Source: Pseudobacillus wudalianchiensis (GTDB lineage Bacteria > Bacillota > Bacilli > Bacillales > Domibacillaceae). Taken from it: a DNA stretch of 64,000 nucleotides. The notes beneath the pieces were generated by a model. It saw only the letters and a program-made list of their open reading frames with translations. It did not search any database and was not told the DNA's origin. The position numbers and the translations under genes were made by a program. The stretch's first letter is position 1. Every line of letters starts with the position of its first letter. The stretch covers positions 437,847 through 501,846 of the forward strand of contig NZ_MAYT01000023.1 in NCBI RefSeq assembly GCF_001685015.1, given 5' to 3'. Shown piece by piece: positions 46,725 to 55,967 of this stretch.

Positions 46725-48023
46725 ATGTTCAAATTACAGGAAAATGGAACAAATACAAAAAAAGAGATAATCGCTGGTCTTACTACGTTCCTAACAATGG
46801 TATACGTTGTCGTGGTAAATCCAATTATTCTCCAAGATGCTGGTGTGCCGTTTGATCAAGTATTTACCGCAACCATCATCGCTACCATCATTGGTACACT
46901 GTGGATGGCATTGATGGCCAATTATCCAATTGCGATTGCGCCGGGCATGGGAATGAATGCTTACTTCGCTTATTCCGTTGTCGGTTCTCACGGCGGGATT
47001 ACGTATGCGACAGCTTTTTCTGCTGTATTTGTTGCCGGTCTTATTTTTATTGCTTTGTCCTTAACCCCTTTCCGAGAAAAATTAATTATTGCGATTCCAG
47101 ATAATCTTAAACACGGGATCACAGCGGGAATCGGACTATTTATCGCTTTTATCGGCTTGCGCCAGACTGGAATTATTGCAGATCACCCGACAAACTTGGT
47201 AGCGCTGGGCGATCTTCATAGCCCTGGAGCCTTATTAGCCCTAGGTGGACTAGCCATTACAATTACGTTAATGGTGCTGAGAGTAAACGGTGCTTTGTTT
47301 ATTGGAATGCTGATTACAAGCATCATCGCTTACTTGACGGGTCAGCTGGAGATTACTAAGATTGTTTCTGCTCCTTCTCTTCCAGAAGGACTTATCATCT
47401 CTAACCCATTCGCTGCGATTGGAGACGTCATCCAGCATAATTTATACGCTGTTGTGTTCTCTTTCTTATTAGTAACGATTTTTGATACGACGGGTACGAT
47501 GATCGCTGTAGCCCAGCAAGCCGGTCTGATGAAAGGCAAGACAATGCCTCGTGCGCGTCAAGCTTTGCTTGCTGACTCTATCGCCGCCACTGCTGGTTCT
47601 ATCTTTGGTACAAGCCCAACAAGTGCTTACATTGAATCTTCGACTGGTGTGGCCGCTGGTGGACGTACAGGCCTTACGACTGTCGTAGTCGCTGCATTGT
47701 TCGCAGTAGCTGCTTTCTTCGGTCCACTCGTCGGTGCTGTATCCGGATTGCCGGCTATTACAGCTCCAGCACTTATTATTGTCGGCTGTCTGATGATGGA
47801 GAGCGTAGCCAAAATTACTTGGAACGAGCTTGATGAAGCATTTCCAGCATTTTTAATTATTCTTAGCATGCCTTTAACATCTAGTATTGCAACAGGTATT
47901 GCGCTTGGATTTATTTCTTACCCACTGTTAAAAGTGGTTCGCGGAAAATTCCGTGAAGTCCATCCGCTCGTTTATGTATTTGCAGTCCTGTTCTTTTATC
48001 AGCTTGCCTTTTTGCCTCACTAA
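46725..48023 (+). CDS. Second AzgA-family purine permease (PbuG/PbuO-like)
   Basis: A 432-residue NCS2/AzgA carrier, clearly related to the permease at 35705. It shows GLTTFLTMVYVVVVNPIIL near residue 20, NYPIAIAPGMGMNAYFAYSV near residue 66 and GTSPTSAYIESSTGVAAGGRTG near residue 290. ATG 46725 is chosen because TTTGGAGG lies just upstream; an ATG at 46701 precedes that site. No purine riboswitch lies upstream, so its control differs from the first permease. The size equals PbuO of B. subtilis, but which purine it carries is not clear. Confidence 0.9.
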   Translation: MFKLQENGTNTKKEIIAGLTTFLTMVYVVVVNPIILQDAGVPFDQVFTATIIATIIGTLWMALMANYPIAIAPGMGMNAYFAYSVVGSHGGITYATAFSAVFVAGLIFIALSLTPFREKLIIAIPDNLKHGITAGIGLFIAFIGLRQTGIIADHPTNLVALGDLHSPGALLALGGLAITITLMVLRVNGALFIGMLITSIIAYLTGQLEITKIVSAPSLPEGLIISNPFAAIGDVIQHNLYAVVFSFLLVTIFDTTGTMIAVAQQAGLMKGKTMPRARQALLADSIAATAGSIFGTSPTSAYIESSTGVAAGGRTGLTTVVVAALFAVAAFFGPLVGAVSGLPAITAPALIIVGCLMMESVAKITWNELDEAFPAFLIILSMPLTSSIATGIALGFISYPLLKVVRGKFREVHPLVYVFAVLFFYQLAFLPH

Positions 48024-48024
48024 A

Positions 48025-48069
48025 CCATAAAAAAGAAGAAGCCAAACTTGGCTTCTTCTTTTTTATGGT
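48025..48069. terminator. Bidirectional terminator between the purine permease and the dehydrogenase
   Basis: A perfect inverted repeat with arms of 19-20 bases (CATAAAAAAGAAGAAGCC and complement) and a six-base loop between convergent stops. It overlaps the dehydrogenase stop. Confidence 0.93.
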
Positions 48070-49196
48070 TTCAACACTACCTTTACGCACTCATCTTCAT
48101 GATCGTTAAAAATCTTATATGCCTGTGCTGCTTGGTCTAAAGGCATAATGTGAGTAATAATTTCAGTTGGATTGATTTCGCTTGCCGTAATTTTCTCAAA
48201 TAATTCAGGCATATAATGAATGACTGGAGCTTGTCCTGTTTTGATCGTTATGTTTCTTTCGAAGAAGTTGCCTAGCGGGAACATGTTGTACATGAGTCCG
48301 TATACACCAGTCAGCTGGACAGTCCCGAATTTTCGCACCGCATCCTTCGCAATGTTGATGGCACTCAACGTACCGCCTTGAAGCTTAAGCTTCTGTTCGA
48401 TCTTTTCAATCGCTGATTTTTTTCCGTCCATGCCAACACAGTCAATGACGATATCTGCCCCGCCATTTGTTAATTCTTTAATATGATGGCCCATTTCCGG
48501 GTATTCCGAAAAATTATAAGCCTCCACATTGTTTAGTTTTTGAGCGAGCTTCAGGCGATAAGGCAAGTAGTCCACTGCAATCACCCGCTTGGCTCCTTTC
48601 ATCCAGGCAAACTTTTGGGTCATTAGCCCAATCGGACCGCTTCCGAGAACGACTACTGTGTCGCCAGGTTTCATGCCTGAATGTTCGACGCTCCAATAAG
48701 CCGTTGGCAGAACGTCCGACATGAATAATAGCGCTTCGTCTTCTAATTCACATGATTCCGGAACAACAAACGGCATAAAGTTTCCGAAAGGCACACGCAA
48801 GTACTCCGCTTGTCCTCCGGGATGGTTGCCGTATTGCTCTGTATAGCCAAAATATCCTCCTGTATCCTTATGCGGGTTGGAATTGTCACATTGGCTCTCC
48901 ATATCATGCTGGCAATAAAAACAATGCCCACAAGAAACGTTAAATGGCAGGACGACTCGATCGCCTTTTTTTACTTTCGTTACATCTGGGCCAACCTCCT
49001 CTACAATCCCCATCGGCTCGTGGCCAATAATGTAACCCGGACGCAGTGGCATATTTCCTTGGTAAAGATGCAAATCTGATCCACAAATCGCTGTTGACGT
49101 AATACGTACGATCACGTCATCCCTCTTTTGCAAAACGGGATCGTCCACTTCTTTTACTTGTACATCTTTCGCTCCCTGATAAGTAACAGCTTTCAT
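48063..49196 (-). CDS. Zinc-dependent alcohol dehydrogenase (AdhB/formaldehyde dehydrogenase-like)
   Basis: A 377-residue medium-chain dehydrogenase. Catalytic zinc ligands are the Cys of AICGSDLHLY near residue 37 and the His-Glu of GHEPMG near residue 60. The structural zinc loop is CGHCFYCQHDMESQC near residue 95. The NAD-binding VVLGSGPIGLMTQ lies near residue 180. An extra segment (NPHKDTGGYFGYTEQYGNHPGGQAEYLRVP) and the length place it with AdhB and glutathione-independent formaldehyde dehydrogenase-like enzymes. ATG 49196 follows AAAGGAGG; the 39 upstream in-frame codons have no ribosome binding site. The substrate is unknown. Confidence 0.88.
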   Translation of the reverse strand: MKAVTYQGAKDVQVKEVDDPVLQKRDDVIVRITSTAICGSDLHLYQGNMPLRPGYIIGHEPMGIVEEVGPDVTKVKKGDRVVLPFNVSCGHCFYCQHDMESQCDNSNPHKDTGGYFGYTEQYGNHPGGQAEYLRVPFGNFMPFVVPESCELEDEALLFMSDVLPTAYWSVEHSGMKPGDTVVVLGSGPIGLMTQKFAWMKGAKRVIAVDYLPYRLKLAQKLNNVEAYNFSEYPEMGHHIKELTNGGADIVIDCVGMDGKKSAIEKIEQKLKLQGGTLSAINIAKDAVRKFGTVQLTGVYGLMYNMFPLGNFFERNITIKTGQAPVIHYMPELFEKITASEINPTEIITHIMPLDQAAQAYKIFNDHEDECVKVVLKP

Positions 49197-49265
49197 AAGC
49201 ATCCTCCTTTTATTAAACTCTTTCGTCCTATACCCACAATTTTCTTCTTTTAAAAGGCTCCTAAA

Positions 49266-49310
49266 AGAAATAGACACACATTTAGAGGTTTCTAATGTGT
49301 GTCTATTTCT
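49266..49310 (-). terminator. Inverted repeat after the 43-residue protein gene
   Basis: Arms of about 20 bases (AGAAATAGACACACATTTAG and complement, one bulge) with a GGTT loop, four bases past the stop at 49314. There is no long T-run, so termination is only probable. Confidence 0.6.
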
Positions 49311-49313
49311 CAT

Positions 49314-49445
49314 TTATGAATCAGATTGTGTCGTCGGCTTGTCCACCTGACGCTGCGGTTCAATATCTTCTCCGCGTGCTTTCTTTTCCTTTTGTTCAAT
49401 TGAAAGGTTTTCATTTTCTTGCTGCTGGTTCGTCTCTTTGTTCAT
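49314..49445 (-). CDS. 43-residue hydrophilic protein, unknown function
   Basis: Codes MNKETNQQQENENLSIEQKE followed by KKARGEDIEPQRQVDKPTTQSDS. The composition is highly charged and polar, without hydrophobic or aromatic residues except a few Ile/Leu, and probably disordered. ATG 49445 follows GGAGAGAG. It has no family I can name. The composition is like small spore or stress proteins, but no sporulation promoter was identified. Confidence 0.6.
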   Translation of the reverse strand: MNKETNQQQENENLSIEQKEKKARGEDIEPQRQVDKPTTQSDS

Positions 49446-49505
49446 TTTTACTCTCTCCTTCATTGGTTCCTATTTTTATTTATTTCCTGTTCAGGAGAAA
49501 CTAAA

Positions 49506-49556
49506 CAAAAAAGTACCTTATTGAACGCTTCTCTGTCTCAATAAGGTACTTTTTTA
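49506..49556 (-). terminator. Terminator after yhbH
   Basis: AAAAAAGTACCTTATTGA and its complement form a stem directly past the yhbH stop, with T's on both sides. Confidence 0.92.
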
Positions 49557-50693
49557 TTATTCTTCTTTTCCAAAAAAACTTTTCATCGCATAAAAAACAT
49601 CTGCTTTTTGTCTAAGAATATAATGCCTGAATCTCTTATCTTTAATGTTTTTATAAGAGTTCATTAATGTACTGTTTCGATTGTATTGGTTCACTTCCCC
49701 GTAGCCAAACATATTTGATTTCTTCATTAGCTCATCAACAAGCTTGACACAGCGCAGGTTATCGGATGATAAATTATCCCCATCTGAAAAGTGAAATGGA
49801 TAAATATTATAGCGGTCAGGGCTATATTTTTCCTCAATAAGGTCTAACGCCATCCGGTAAGCAGATGAACAAATGGTTCCTCCGCTTTCTCCTTTAGAGA
49901 AGAAGTGCTCCTCACTCACGACCTTCGCCTCTGTATGATGGGCAATAAATTCAATATCCACTGTTTCATACTTTGTTCGCAAGAAGCGGACCATCCAGAA
50001 AAAGAAGCTTCTCGCCATATACTTTTCCCAAACTCCCATTGAACCACTTGTATCCATCATAGCAAGGATCACCGCTTTTGATTCCGGCTTTTCAACTTCT
50101 GTCCATGTCCTGAATTTTAAATCTTCCGGTAAAATTGGGTGGAATTTTGCTTCTCCCGATAAAGCATTGCGTTTATAAGCGGATAACAATGTTTTCTTTT
50201 TATCGACATTGCCCATTAATCCTGTTTTGCGGATATCGTTATACTCTACATCCTCTACCGTGAATGGCGCCTGTTCTTTTTGTTTTAAATTTGGCAGCGC
50301 CAGCTCACTGAAAAATGCTTTTTCCAAATCCATGAAGGAAACTTCCGCTTCGTAATAATCTTCCCCCGCCTGATCGCCAGGACCGCTGCCTTTACCAGGA
50401 CCGTCAGCAGGACTGCCGTCGCGGGCGATCACATCTCCAACTTGGCTGTCGCCGTCTCCCTGTCCGACATGTTTGTTTTTGTCATAATTGTATCTGATTT
50501 TATATTCTTCAATCGAGCGGATTGGAATTTTGATGACTTCATCGCCATTTGACATAATAATGCTTTCTTCTGTTACTAAATCCGGCAAGTTCTTCTTAAT
50601 GGCATCTTGCACTTTTTCTTTATGCCGCTCTTGATCATCATACCCTTTGCGGTGAAGAGACCAATTTTCACGGGACACGTGATGCTCACTCAT
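49557..50693 (-). CDS. yhbH: YhbH, DUF444/VWA-like protein of the PrkA system
   Basis: A 378-residue cytoplasmic protein of the YeaH/YhbH family, needed for sporulation in B. subtilis. A disordered glycine-rich stretch ([20 protein letters not shown]) lies near residues 92-112. A von Willebrand A-like domain follows with the metal site MMDTSGSMG near residue 215, HHTEAKVV near residue 253 and [10 protein letters not shown] near residue 272. It is downstream of prkA, the conserved partner, with about 125 bases between them. ATG 50693 has AAAGGAGAG upstream at slightly long range. Confidence 0.94.
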   Translation of the reverse strand: MSEHHVSRENWSLHRKGYDDQERHKEKVQDAIKKNLPDLVTEESIIMSNGDEVIKIPIRSIEEYKIRYNYDKNKHVGQGDGDSQVGDVIARDGSPADGPGKGSGPGDQAGEDYYEAEVSFMDLEKAFFSELALPNLKQKEQAPFTVEDVEYNDIRKTGLMGNVDKKKTLLSAYKRNALSGEAKFHPILPEDLKFRTWTEVEKPESKAVILAMMDTSGSMGVWEKYMARSFFFWMVRFLRTKYETVDIEFIAHHTEAKVVSEEHFFSKGESGGTICSSAYRMALDLIEEKYSPDRYNIYPFHFSDGDNLSSDNLRCVKLVDELMKKSNMFGYGEVNQYNRNSTLMNSYKNIKDKRFRHYILRQKADVFYAMKSFFGKEE

Positions 50694-50784
50694 CTCCTAT
50701 CATCTCTCCTTTCCTTAGAATTATCGTATGCACGTAGGCGCAAAGTTGTACAGAGTAGATATAGAAGCACATAGTCGAAAAGGA

Positions 50785-50819
50785 AAAAAGAGGGCGGCCA
50801 AAAACGGCTGCCTCTTCTT
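50785..50819 (-). terminator. Hairpin after prkA
   Basis: On the minus strand GAGGCAGCCG-TTTTT-GGCCGCCCTC is followed by six T's, just past the prkA stop. prkA and yhbH may therefore be separate transcripts, or read-through may be partial. Confidence 0.85.
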
Positions 50820-52715
50820 CTATCTGTTCAGCAAGCTGCCGACATAACGCAACAGTTCATTAGCTGAGACAGAATTATAGCCATGATCATCAATTAAGCG
50901 AGCGACTACTTCATTAATCTTCTTTAACTGCTGTTCATCCGGCGTTTTCGTAGACGTCGTAATTTTTACGATATCTTTTAGATCAGCAAATAGCTTTTTC
51001 TGAATGGCTTCACGAAGCCGGTCATGGGAATGATAATCAAACCGTTTGCCTTTTCTGGCGTAAGCTGAAATTCTAATTAATATTTCTTCTCTAAACGCTT
51101 TTTTAGCATTTTCAGAAATGCCGATTTGTTCCTCAATGGAGCGCATGAGCTTCTCATCTGGATTAATCTCTTCTCCTGTAAGCGGATCGTGCATTTTTAT
51201 TTTGTTGCAATACGCTTCTACATTATCTAAATAATTGTCCATTAATGTTTTAGCTGATTCTTCATACGAATAGACGAATGCTTTTTGCACTTCTTTCTTG
51301 GCAATATTGTCGTATTCTTTTCTTGCTACAGAAATAAAGTTCAAGTATTTTTCTCTCTGTTCATTTGAAATGGATGCATGCTGATCAAGCCCCTCTTTCA
51401 GCGAGCGAAGAACATCAAGCGCATTAATTGAAGCAACTTCTTTGCGGATGATCGTTGAGGAAATGCGATTAATAACATAACGCGGGTCAATTCCGCTCAT
51501 TCCTTCATCCTGGTACTCCTTTTTCAACTGATCAACATCAGCTGAATTATATCCTTCTACATTTTCTCCGTCATACAATCTCATCTTTTTAACAAGGTCA
51601 ATATCTCCACGCTTCGGTTCTTTCAATCGCGTTAAAATCGTAAACATCGCTGCCACTTTTAGCGTATGCGGCGCGATATGGACATCCGCTACATCACTTT
51701 CACGAATCATTTTTTCGTAAATTTTTTCTTCTTCCGAAAGCTTTAAGTTGTATGGGATTGGCATGACAATGATTCGCGAATGGAGAGCCTCGTTTTTCTT
51801 ATTGGAAATAAACGAACGGTACTCGGTTTCATTCGTGTGAGCGACGATCAGCTCATCCGCTGAAATAAGGGCAAATCTTCCCGCTTTGAAATTCCCTTCC
51901 TGAGTAAGGGACAGTAAATGCCATAAGAATTTTTCATCGCACTTTAACATCTCCTGGAACTCCATTAATCCACGGTTTGCTTTATTCAATTCGCCATCAA
52001 ATCGGTAAGCGCGCGGATCGGATTCAGAACCGTATTCCGCAATAGTGGAAAAGTCGATGCTTCCAGTCAAGTCAGCGATGTCCTGGGATTTTGGATCAGA
52101 TGGGCTAAATGTTCCGATCCCGACTCGTTTGTCCTCCGAGAAAAAGATTCTTTCGACCATGACATCCTCAATTCGACCATTGTACTCTTCTTGAAGTCTC
52201 ATCATATTTAACGGCGATAAATTTCCTTCAATTCGAACACCATATTCCTCATAGAAATCTCTTCTTAAATGGTCGGGGATTAAATGGAGGGGATCTTCAT
52301 GCATTGGGCAGCCTTTAATTGCGTAAACAGCCCCTCTCTCAGTACGGGAATAAGCCTCCATTCCTTTTTTCAATATCGCAACAAGTGTCGACTTTCCGCC
52401 GCTGACCGGTCCCATTAACAGTAAAATCCGCTTGCGAACGTCTAACCGTTTGGCTGCCGGGTGGAAATACTCTTCTACCAGTCTTTCCAGCGCCTCTTCC
52501 AGCCCGTATAGCTCCGTACTAAAGAAGCTATATTTGTTATTGCCGTTTTCCTTTTCAATCCCTTTGTCTTTAATCATATGATAAATTCTGGAATGAGCCG
52601 ACTGCGCCACCCAAGGCTTTTGTTTAACGATATCCAAGTATTCCGCAAAAGTGCCTTCCCACTTTAATTTTTCTTCCTCTTCACGGTATTGTTCGATTTT
52701 TTTTAAGATATCCAT
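50820..52715 (-). CDS. prkA: PrkA, AAA+ protease/kinase-like sporulation protein
   Basis: A 631-residue AAA+ protein once called a serine protein kinase, with later evidence for protease activity. It acts in the forespore and mother cell programme with YhbH and SpoVR. Walker A is LLMGPVSGGKSTLVAILKKGM near residue 102. The family signatures YAIKGCPMHEDPLHLIP near residue 130 and SPSDPKSQDIADLTGSIDFSTIAEYGSESDPRAY near residue 205 are intact. The C-terminal kinase-like region begins near residue 380. ATG 52715 follows GGGAGG. The length equals B. subtilis PrkA. Confidence 0.97.
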   Translation of the reverse strand: MDILKKIEQYREEEEKLKWEGTFAEYLDIVKQKPWVAQSAHSRIYHMIKDKGIEKENGNNKYSFFSTELYGLEEALERLVEEYFHPAAKRLDVRKRILLLMGPVSGGKSTLVAILKKGMEAYSRTERGAVYAIKGCPMHEDPLHLIPDHLRRDFYEEYGVRIEGNLSPLNMMRLQEEYNGRIEDVMVERIFFSEDKRVGIGTFSPSDPKSQDIADLTGSIDFSTIAEYGSESDPRAYRFDGELNKANRGLMEFQEMLKCDEKFLWHLLSLTQEGNFKAGRFALISADELIVAHTNETEYRSFISNKKNEALHSRIIVMPIPYNLKLSEEEKIYEKMIRESDVADVHIAPHTLKVAAMFTILTRLKEPKRGDIDLVKKMRLYDGENVEGYNSADVDQLKKEYQDEGMSGIDPRYVINRISSTIIRKEVASINALDVLRSLKEGLDQHASISNEQREKYLNFISVARKEYDNIAKKEVQKAFVYSYEESAKTLMDNYLDNVEAYCNKIKMHDPLTGEEINPDEKLMRSIEEQIGISENAKKAFREEILIRISAYARKGKRFDYHSHDRLREAIQKKLFADLKDIVKITTSTKTPDEQQLKKINEVVARLIDDHGYNSVSANELLRYVGSLLNR

Positions 52716-52909
52716 ATAGACCTCCCGCTTTTGCGTAATTAGAGAACGATTAATAAATCCTATGCCCGTACAGCTCTGAACATGCTAATGAAAAGCGGAA
52801 TCATGGATTGTCCTTAATTTGCAATAAGTTGGCGTTTTCATTATGAATACTTTCAGCTATAATAAAAATAGTGTGCAGGAAAAGACTTCTTAAGAAAGGA
52901 GTACATAAA

Positions 52910-52996
52910 ATGAATTTCTTACTCATTTTAGGTGTGATCATTGCCTTCCTTGCCGCAATTTTCACTGCTGGATACGAAGACAAACCAGGCGCATAA
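52910..52996 (+). CDS. 28-residue membrane micro-protein
   Basis: Codes MNFLLILGVIIAFLAAIFTA followed by GYEDKPGA. It is a single membrane helix with a short polar C-terminal tail. ATG 52910 follows AGAAAGGAGTACATAAA, an excellent ribosome binding site, and a terminator follows about 50 bases later. The size and layout recall small subunits of membrane complexes such as CydS/CydX or KdpF, but no partner gene is nearby and I do not recognise it. Confidence 0.62.
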   Translation: MNFLLILGVIIAFLAAIFTAGYEDKPGA

Positions 52997-53049
52997 TCAT
53001 ATAAGAAAAGCGAAGGCTATGCCAAGAAATCATTATTTTCTTACACAGC

Positions 53050-53082
53050 AAAAAGCACTGCAGTCTGACTGCAGTGCTTTTT
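53050..53082. terminator. Bidirectional terminator between the micro-protein gene and trmL
   Basis: AAAAAGCACTGCAG and CTGCAGTGCTTTTT form a perfect stem with T's in both directions, two bases from the trmL stop. Confidence 0.93.
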
Positions 53083-53083
53083 A

Positions 53084-53557
53084 TTATTTCAACTCTAAGA
53101 AATTCTGCTGACGTAATGCCTCATAAACCAAAATAGCAGCAGTATTGGATAAATTTAAGGATCTTACATTGTCGTTCATAGGAATGCGGAGACAACGGTC
53201 TTTATTTGCATGAATCAGATCCTTTGGCAGTCCCGTCGTTTCTCTTCCGAAGATAAAAAAATGATCCTTCTCACGGCTGCTATAGTCATAATTGGCGTAG
53301 TTGTTCTCACCAAATTTGGTTAAGTAATAATATTCTCCACCGGCGTTCTTCTCAAAAAACTCCTCAAGAGAATCGTAATAAACCACTGTGACGAACTGCC
53401 AATAATCTAAGCCTGCCCGACGCAGCATTTTATCGTCCGTTGAGAAGCCAAGCGGACGGATTAAATGGAGAACGGTATCAGTAGCCGCACATGTTCTAGC
53501 AATATTTCCGGTATTAGCTGGAATTTCAGGCTGGTAAAGTACTACGTTAATAGACAA
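53084..53557 (-). CDS. trmL: tRNA (cytidine/uridine-34-2'-O)-methyltransferase TrmL
   Basis: SPOUT-class (trefoil knot) methyltransferase of 157 residues, formerly CspR, that methylates the wobble ribose of leucine tRNAs. PEIPANTGNIARTCAAT at residue 10, FGRETTGLP near residue 104 and IPMNDNVRSLNLSNTAAI near residue 125 are the SAM-binding and knot motifs. The start is TTG 53557 behind GAGGTG. It lies next to yhbB as cspR does in B. subtilis. A substrate tRNA-Leu(CAA) gene happens to lie at the window's end. Confidence 0.95.
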   Translation of the reverse strand: MSINVVLYQPEIPANTGNIARTCAATDTVLHLIRPLGFSTDDKMLRRAGLDYWQFVTVVYYDSLEEFFEKNAGGEYYYLTKFGENNYANYDYSSREKDHFFIFGRETTGLPKDLIHANKDRCLRIPMNDNVRSLNLSNTAAILVYEALRQQNFLELK

Positions 53558-53614
53558 AATTATTCACCTCATATTTAAGCTGTAACCTATTCATTATATC
53601 ACTAGTAAAAAAAC

Positions 53615-54478
53615 TTAAGAAGAATGATCTTTAATTTGAAAGAACTTATACTTGATGTCATCCGTATAGGCGGTAGAGTCTTCATAACTCCAGTAACGCA
53701 TACGGCTGTTCGTTGTGTGGGCATTAACGAGCGGCATGCCATACCGGTCTTTCGCTGTCACAATCGTTGAATGATCGAACCGGCCATCTCCTTGAAAGTC
53801 GTAGCAGATAACATCACCGGGCTGCAGCAGTTCCGGCTCTCCTACTTCTTGAGTGCGAAGGCCTGTCTTCGATGAAGATAAGAACCAGCGAAACGCATGG
53901 GCCACCGTCCAGCTATAGCTCCAGTTATTACTCCTGGTCCACCAGCCACGGCTCCTGTCCGGATAGCCTGCCATGGGCGCTCCACCTGCATGCAGGCATT
54001 GGGAAATAAAATTAGTACAATCAACAGCAAACTGCCGGTAAGCAGGGTTATAGCTATTCCACCAACGCTCGGCATATTGAACCGCCTGCAGCCGGTCATA
54101 ATGAAAAGCTCGTCTTTCCTCGAACATCTCAGGTAACTCAGCCACTTCCGTTTCCGCTGCTAAAAAAATCGGCTGGCGCTTCGTCTCCCTATCTTCCACT
54201 AATTGTTCGTTTTCTATGCGGGCAGCCCGCTCTTCTACCTCTTCCTCTAAATAGATAAAGCTGTCCTGCTTAATTAAATATTTAAAATGAACGAGATAAC
54301 GCGTCCATTCTCCTTCTTGAGAAAGCACCCGGCCAAAAGCTTTTGCTTTAATAACTTTACTATTTCTTGAATCTAACAGTTCTTTCTTTCTTAGCCATTT
54401 CTCCTCTTCATTCCCTGCTTTGTCATCTACGAGCGACTGCAAACGCCGCTCTATCTCCTGTCGAAGCTCTTCATACAT
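53615..54478 (-). CDS. yhbB: Amidase-domain protein YhbB
   Basis: A 287-residue protein with a C-terminal amidase_6 domain (about residues 128-285). It has AVDCTNFISQCLHAGG with the likely catalytic Cys near residue 154, RGWWTRSNNWSYSWTVAHAF, LQPGDVICYDFQGDGRFDHSTIVT with a likely catalytic His, and VNAHTTNSR. The N-terminal 125 residues are charged and helical with no signal peptide. Such domains cleave amide bonds in peptidoglycan or peptides. B. subtilis YhbB is mother-cell expressed and somewhat longer (about 315). ATG 54478 follows CAGGAGG. Confidence 0.88.
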   Translation of the reverse strand: MYEELRQEIERRLQSLVDDKAGNEEEKWLRKKELLDSRNSKVIKAKAFGRVLSQEGEWTRYLVHFKYLIKQDSFIYLEEEVEERAARIENEQLVEDRETKRQPIFLAAETEVAELPEMFEERRAFHYDRLQAVQYAERWWNSYNPAYRQFAVDCTNFISQCLHAGGAPMAGYPDRSRGWWTRSNNWSYSWTVAHAFRWFLSSSKTGLRTQEVGEPELLQPGDVICYDFQGDGRFDHSTIVTAKDRYGMPLVNAHTTNSRMRYWSYEDSTAYTDDIKYKFFQIKDHSS

Positions 54479-54538
54479 GAACAGGTCCTCCTGAACGGTT
54501 CGTTTTTCTATATCTATTCAGGCTGGTCTCCATTCATG

Positions 54539-55669
54539 TTACTTCATTGAAGAGATTCCTCTCTCGATCTCTTCTTTTACTTCCATGTCCTTTTCTTCTG
54601 AAATCGCTAAAACGAGCGCTTGGCGAGCTTTTTCTCCACCGATTTTAGCAATCGCCCAGGCTGCAGTTCCTCTCAAGACGGGACGAACATCGTTGTGCAA
54701 CACATCAATCAAAGAAGGAAGTGCTTCTTCTTCTTTAAAATGGGCAAGAGCGATAATAGCGTTACGCTGAATCGGCTTTTTTCCTCTCCAAGAACCTGAC
54801 ATATAGCCGAACCTTTGCTTAAATTCCTTGTTGCCCATCTGTAACAACGGTTCAAGCAGCGGTTTTACTGTCTCCGGCTCTGGCTCCATTTCTTCATGTA
54901 AATGAAAATTCATTCCTTTATTTTCTGGACAAACCGTTTGGCACGTATCACACCCATATAGACGATTCCCCAGTTTTTCACGAAACTCTACTGGCATAAA
55001 GTCCTTTGTTTGCGTCAAAAAAGCGATACAGCGTTTGGAATTCAGCTGTCCCCCTTGAACTAAGGCCCCTGTTGGACATGCATCCAAGCACTTCGTACAC
55101 GTGCCGCAGCGGTTTTCAATTGGGTGATCTGGCTCAAATGGCAAGTTCGTAATCATCTCTCCTAAATAAACGTAGGAACCAAACTCCGGTGTAATAATAG
55201 AGCTATTTTTACCGCTCCAGCCAATTCCAGCACGTTCAGCTACTGCTCTATCTGATAGCTCTCCCGTGTCCACCATCGAACGAAAGCGGGCATCCGGCAC
55301 TTTAGCAGCAATAAATGCTTCTAATTTCCCTAAACGGTCGCGAAGGATTGTATGATAATCCTCCCCCCATGAAGCACGACAAAAAATCCCTCTTCTTTCC
55401 CCTTTCCTTCCTTTCACCGTCTCTTTCATTTTAGAAGGATAAGCTAGTGCAATCGCAATGATTGATCTTGGCTCGTCAAAAATTAAAGAAGGGTCTACCC
55501 GCTTGTTGATATCTTTTTCTTCAAAGCCTGATTGATATCCTAGTTCCTGCTGGCGCAGAAGACGGTCTTTCAGCTCAGTAAAAGGGGCTGCTGAGGCGAA
55601 ACCAATTTTATCTATACCAATTTCTCGGCTATACTCAATAATTTCTTGCTTTAATAAGCGATAATTCAT
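54539..55669 (-). CDS. queG: Epoxyqueuosine reductase QueG
   Basis: Cobalamin- and iron-sulfur-dependent enzyme for the last step of queuosine synthesis in tRNA (YhbA in B. subtilis). Two [4Fe-4S] motifs are visible: CGTCTKCLDACPTGAL near residue 185 and CDTCQTVCPENK near residue 240. The cobalamin-binding N-terminal part includes MVDTGELSDRAVAERAGIGW. PBS lyase/HEAT repeats occupy the last 80 residues (IIALAHFKEEEALPSLIDVL, AAWAIAKIGGEKARQALV). ATG 55669 follows AAAGGAGGAG. The 376 residues fit. Confidence 0.95.
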   Translation of the reverse strand: MNYRLLKQEIIEYSREIGIDKIGFASAAPFTELKDRLLRQQELGYQSGFEEKDINKRVDPSLIFDEPRSIIAIALAYPSKMKETVKGRKGERRGIFCRASWGEDYHTILRDRLGKLEAFIAAKVPDARFRSMVDTGELSDRAVAERAGIGWSGKNSSIITPEFGSYVYLGEMITNLPFEPDHPIENRCGTCTKCLDACPTGALVQGGQLNSKRCIAFLTQTKDFMPVEFREKLGNRLYGCDTCQTVCPENKGMNFHLHEEMEPEPETVKPLLEPLLQMGNKEFKQRFGYMSGSWRGKKPIQRNAIIALAHFKEEEALPSLIDVLHNDVRPVLRGTAAWAIAKIGGEKARQALVLAISEEKDMEVKEEIERGISSMK

Positions 55670-55725
55670 TTCTACTCCTCCTTTCAGAGAAAGTGCCATT
55701 CACTCCATCATTCATATAAATTAAA

Positions 55726-55766
55726 AAACGCAACATCTTATCCAGCGAGGAATAAAACATTGCGTT
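55726..55766 (-). terminator. Terminator after tRNA-Gly
   Basis: On the minus strand AACGCAA and TTGCGTT enclose a 25-base loop and are followed by six T's. It is about 20 bases past the tRNA 3' end and before queG. Confidence 0.65.
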
Positions 55767-55782
55767 AATAACAATATGAAAG

Positions 55783-55853
55783 AGCGGGTGATGGGAATCG
55801 AACCCACGACATCAGCTTGGAAGGCTGAGGTTTTACCATTAAACTACACCCGC
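55783..55853 (-). tRNA. tRNA-Gly (anticodon UCC)
   Basis: GCGGGTG/CACCCGC acceptor stem, T-arm GTGGG-TTCGATT-CCCAT and anticodon loop CTTCCAA with UCC. It has 71 bases and the CCA end is not encoded. A single tRNA gene between queG and the DUF6241-like gene. Confidence 0.97.
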
Positions 55854-55967
55854 AAGCAAAGTGTATAATTTGTAACATGTATTCTATTATATACAAAAAA
55901 ATTGTCGAATTCAAGAGGATTTTTGTTTTTTTCGAATAAAATGAAAGGAACAGCTGCTCGTCCCCCA

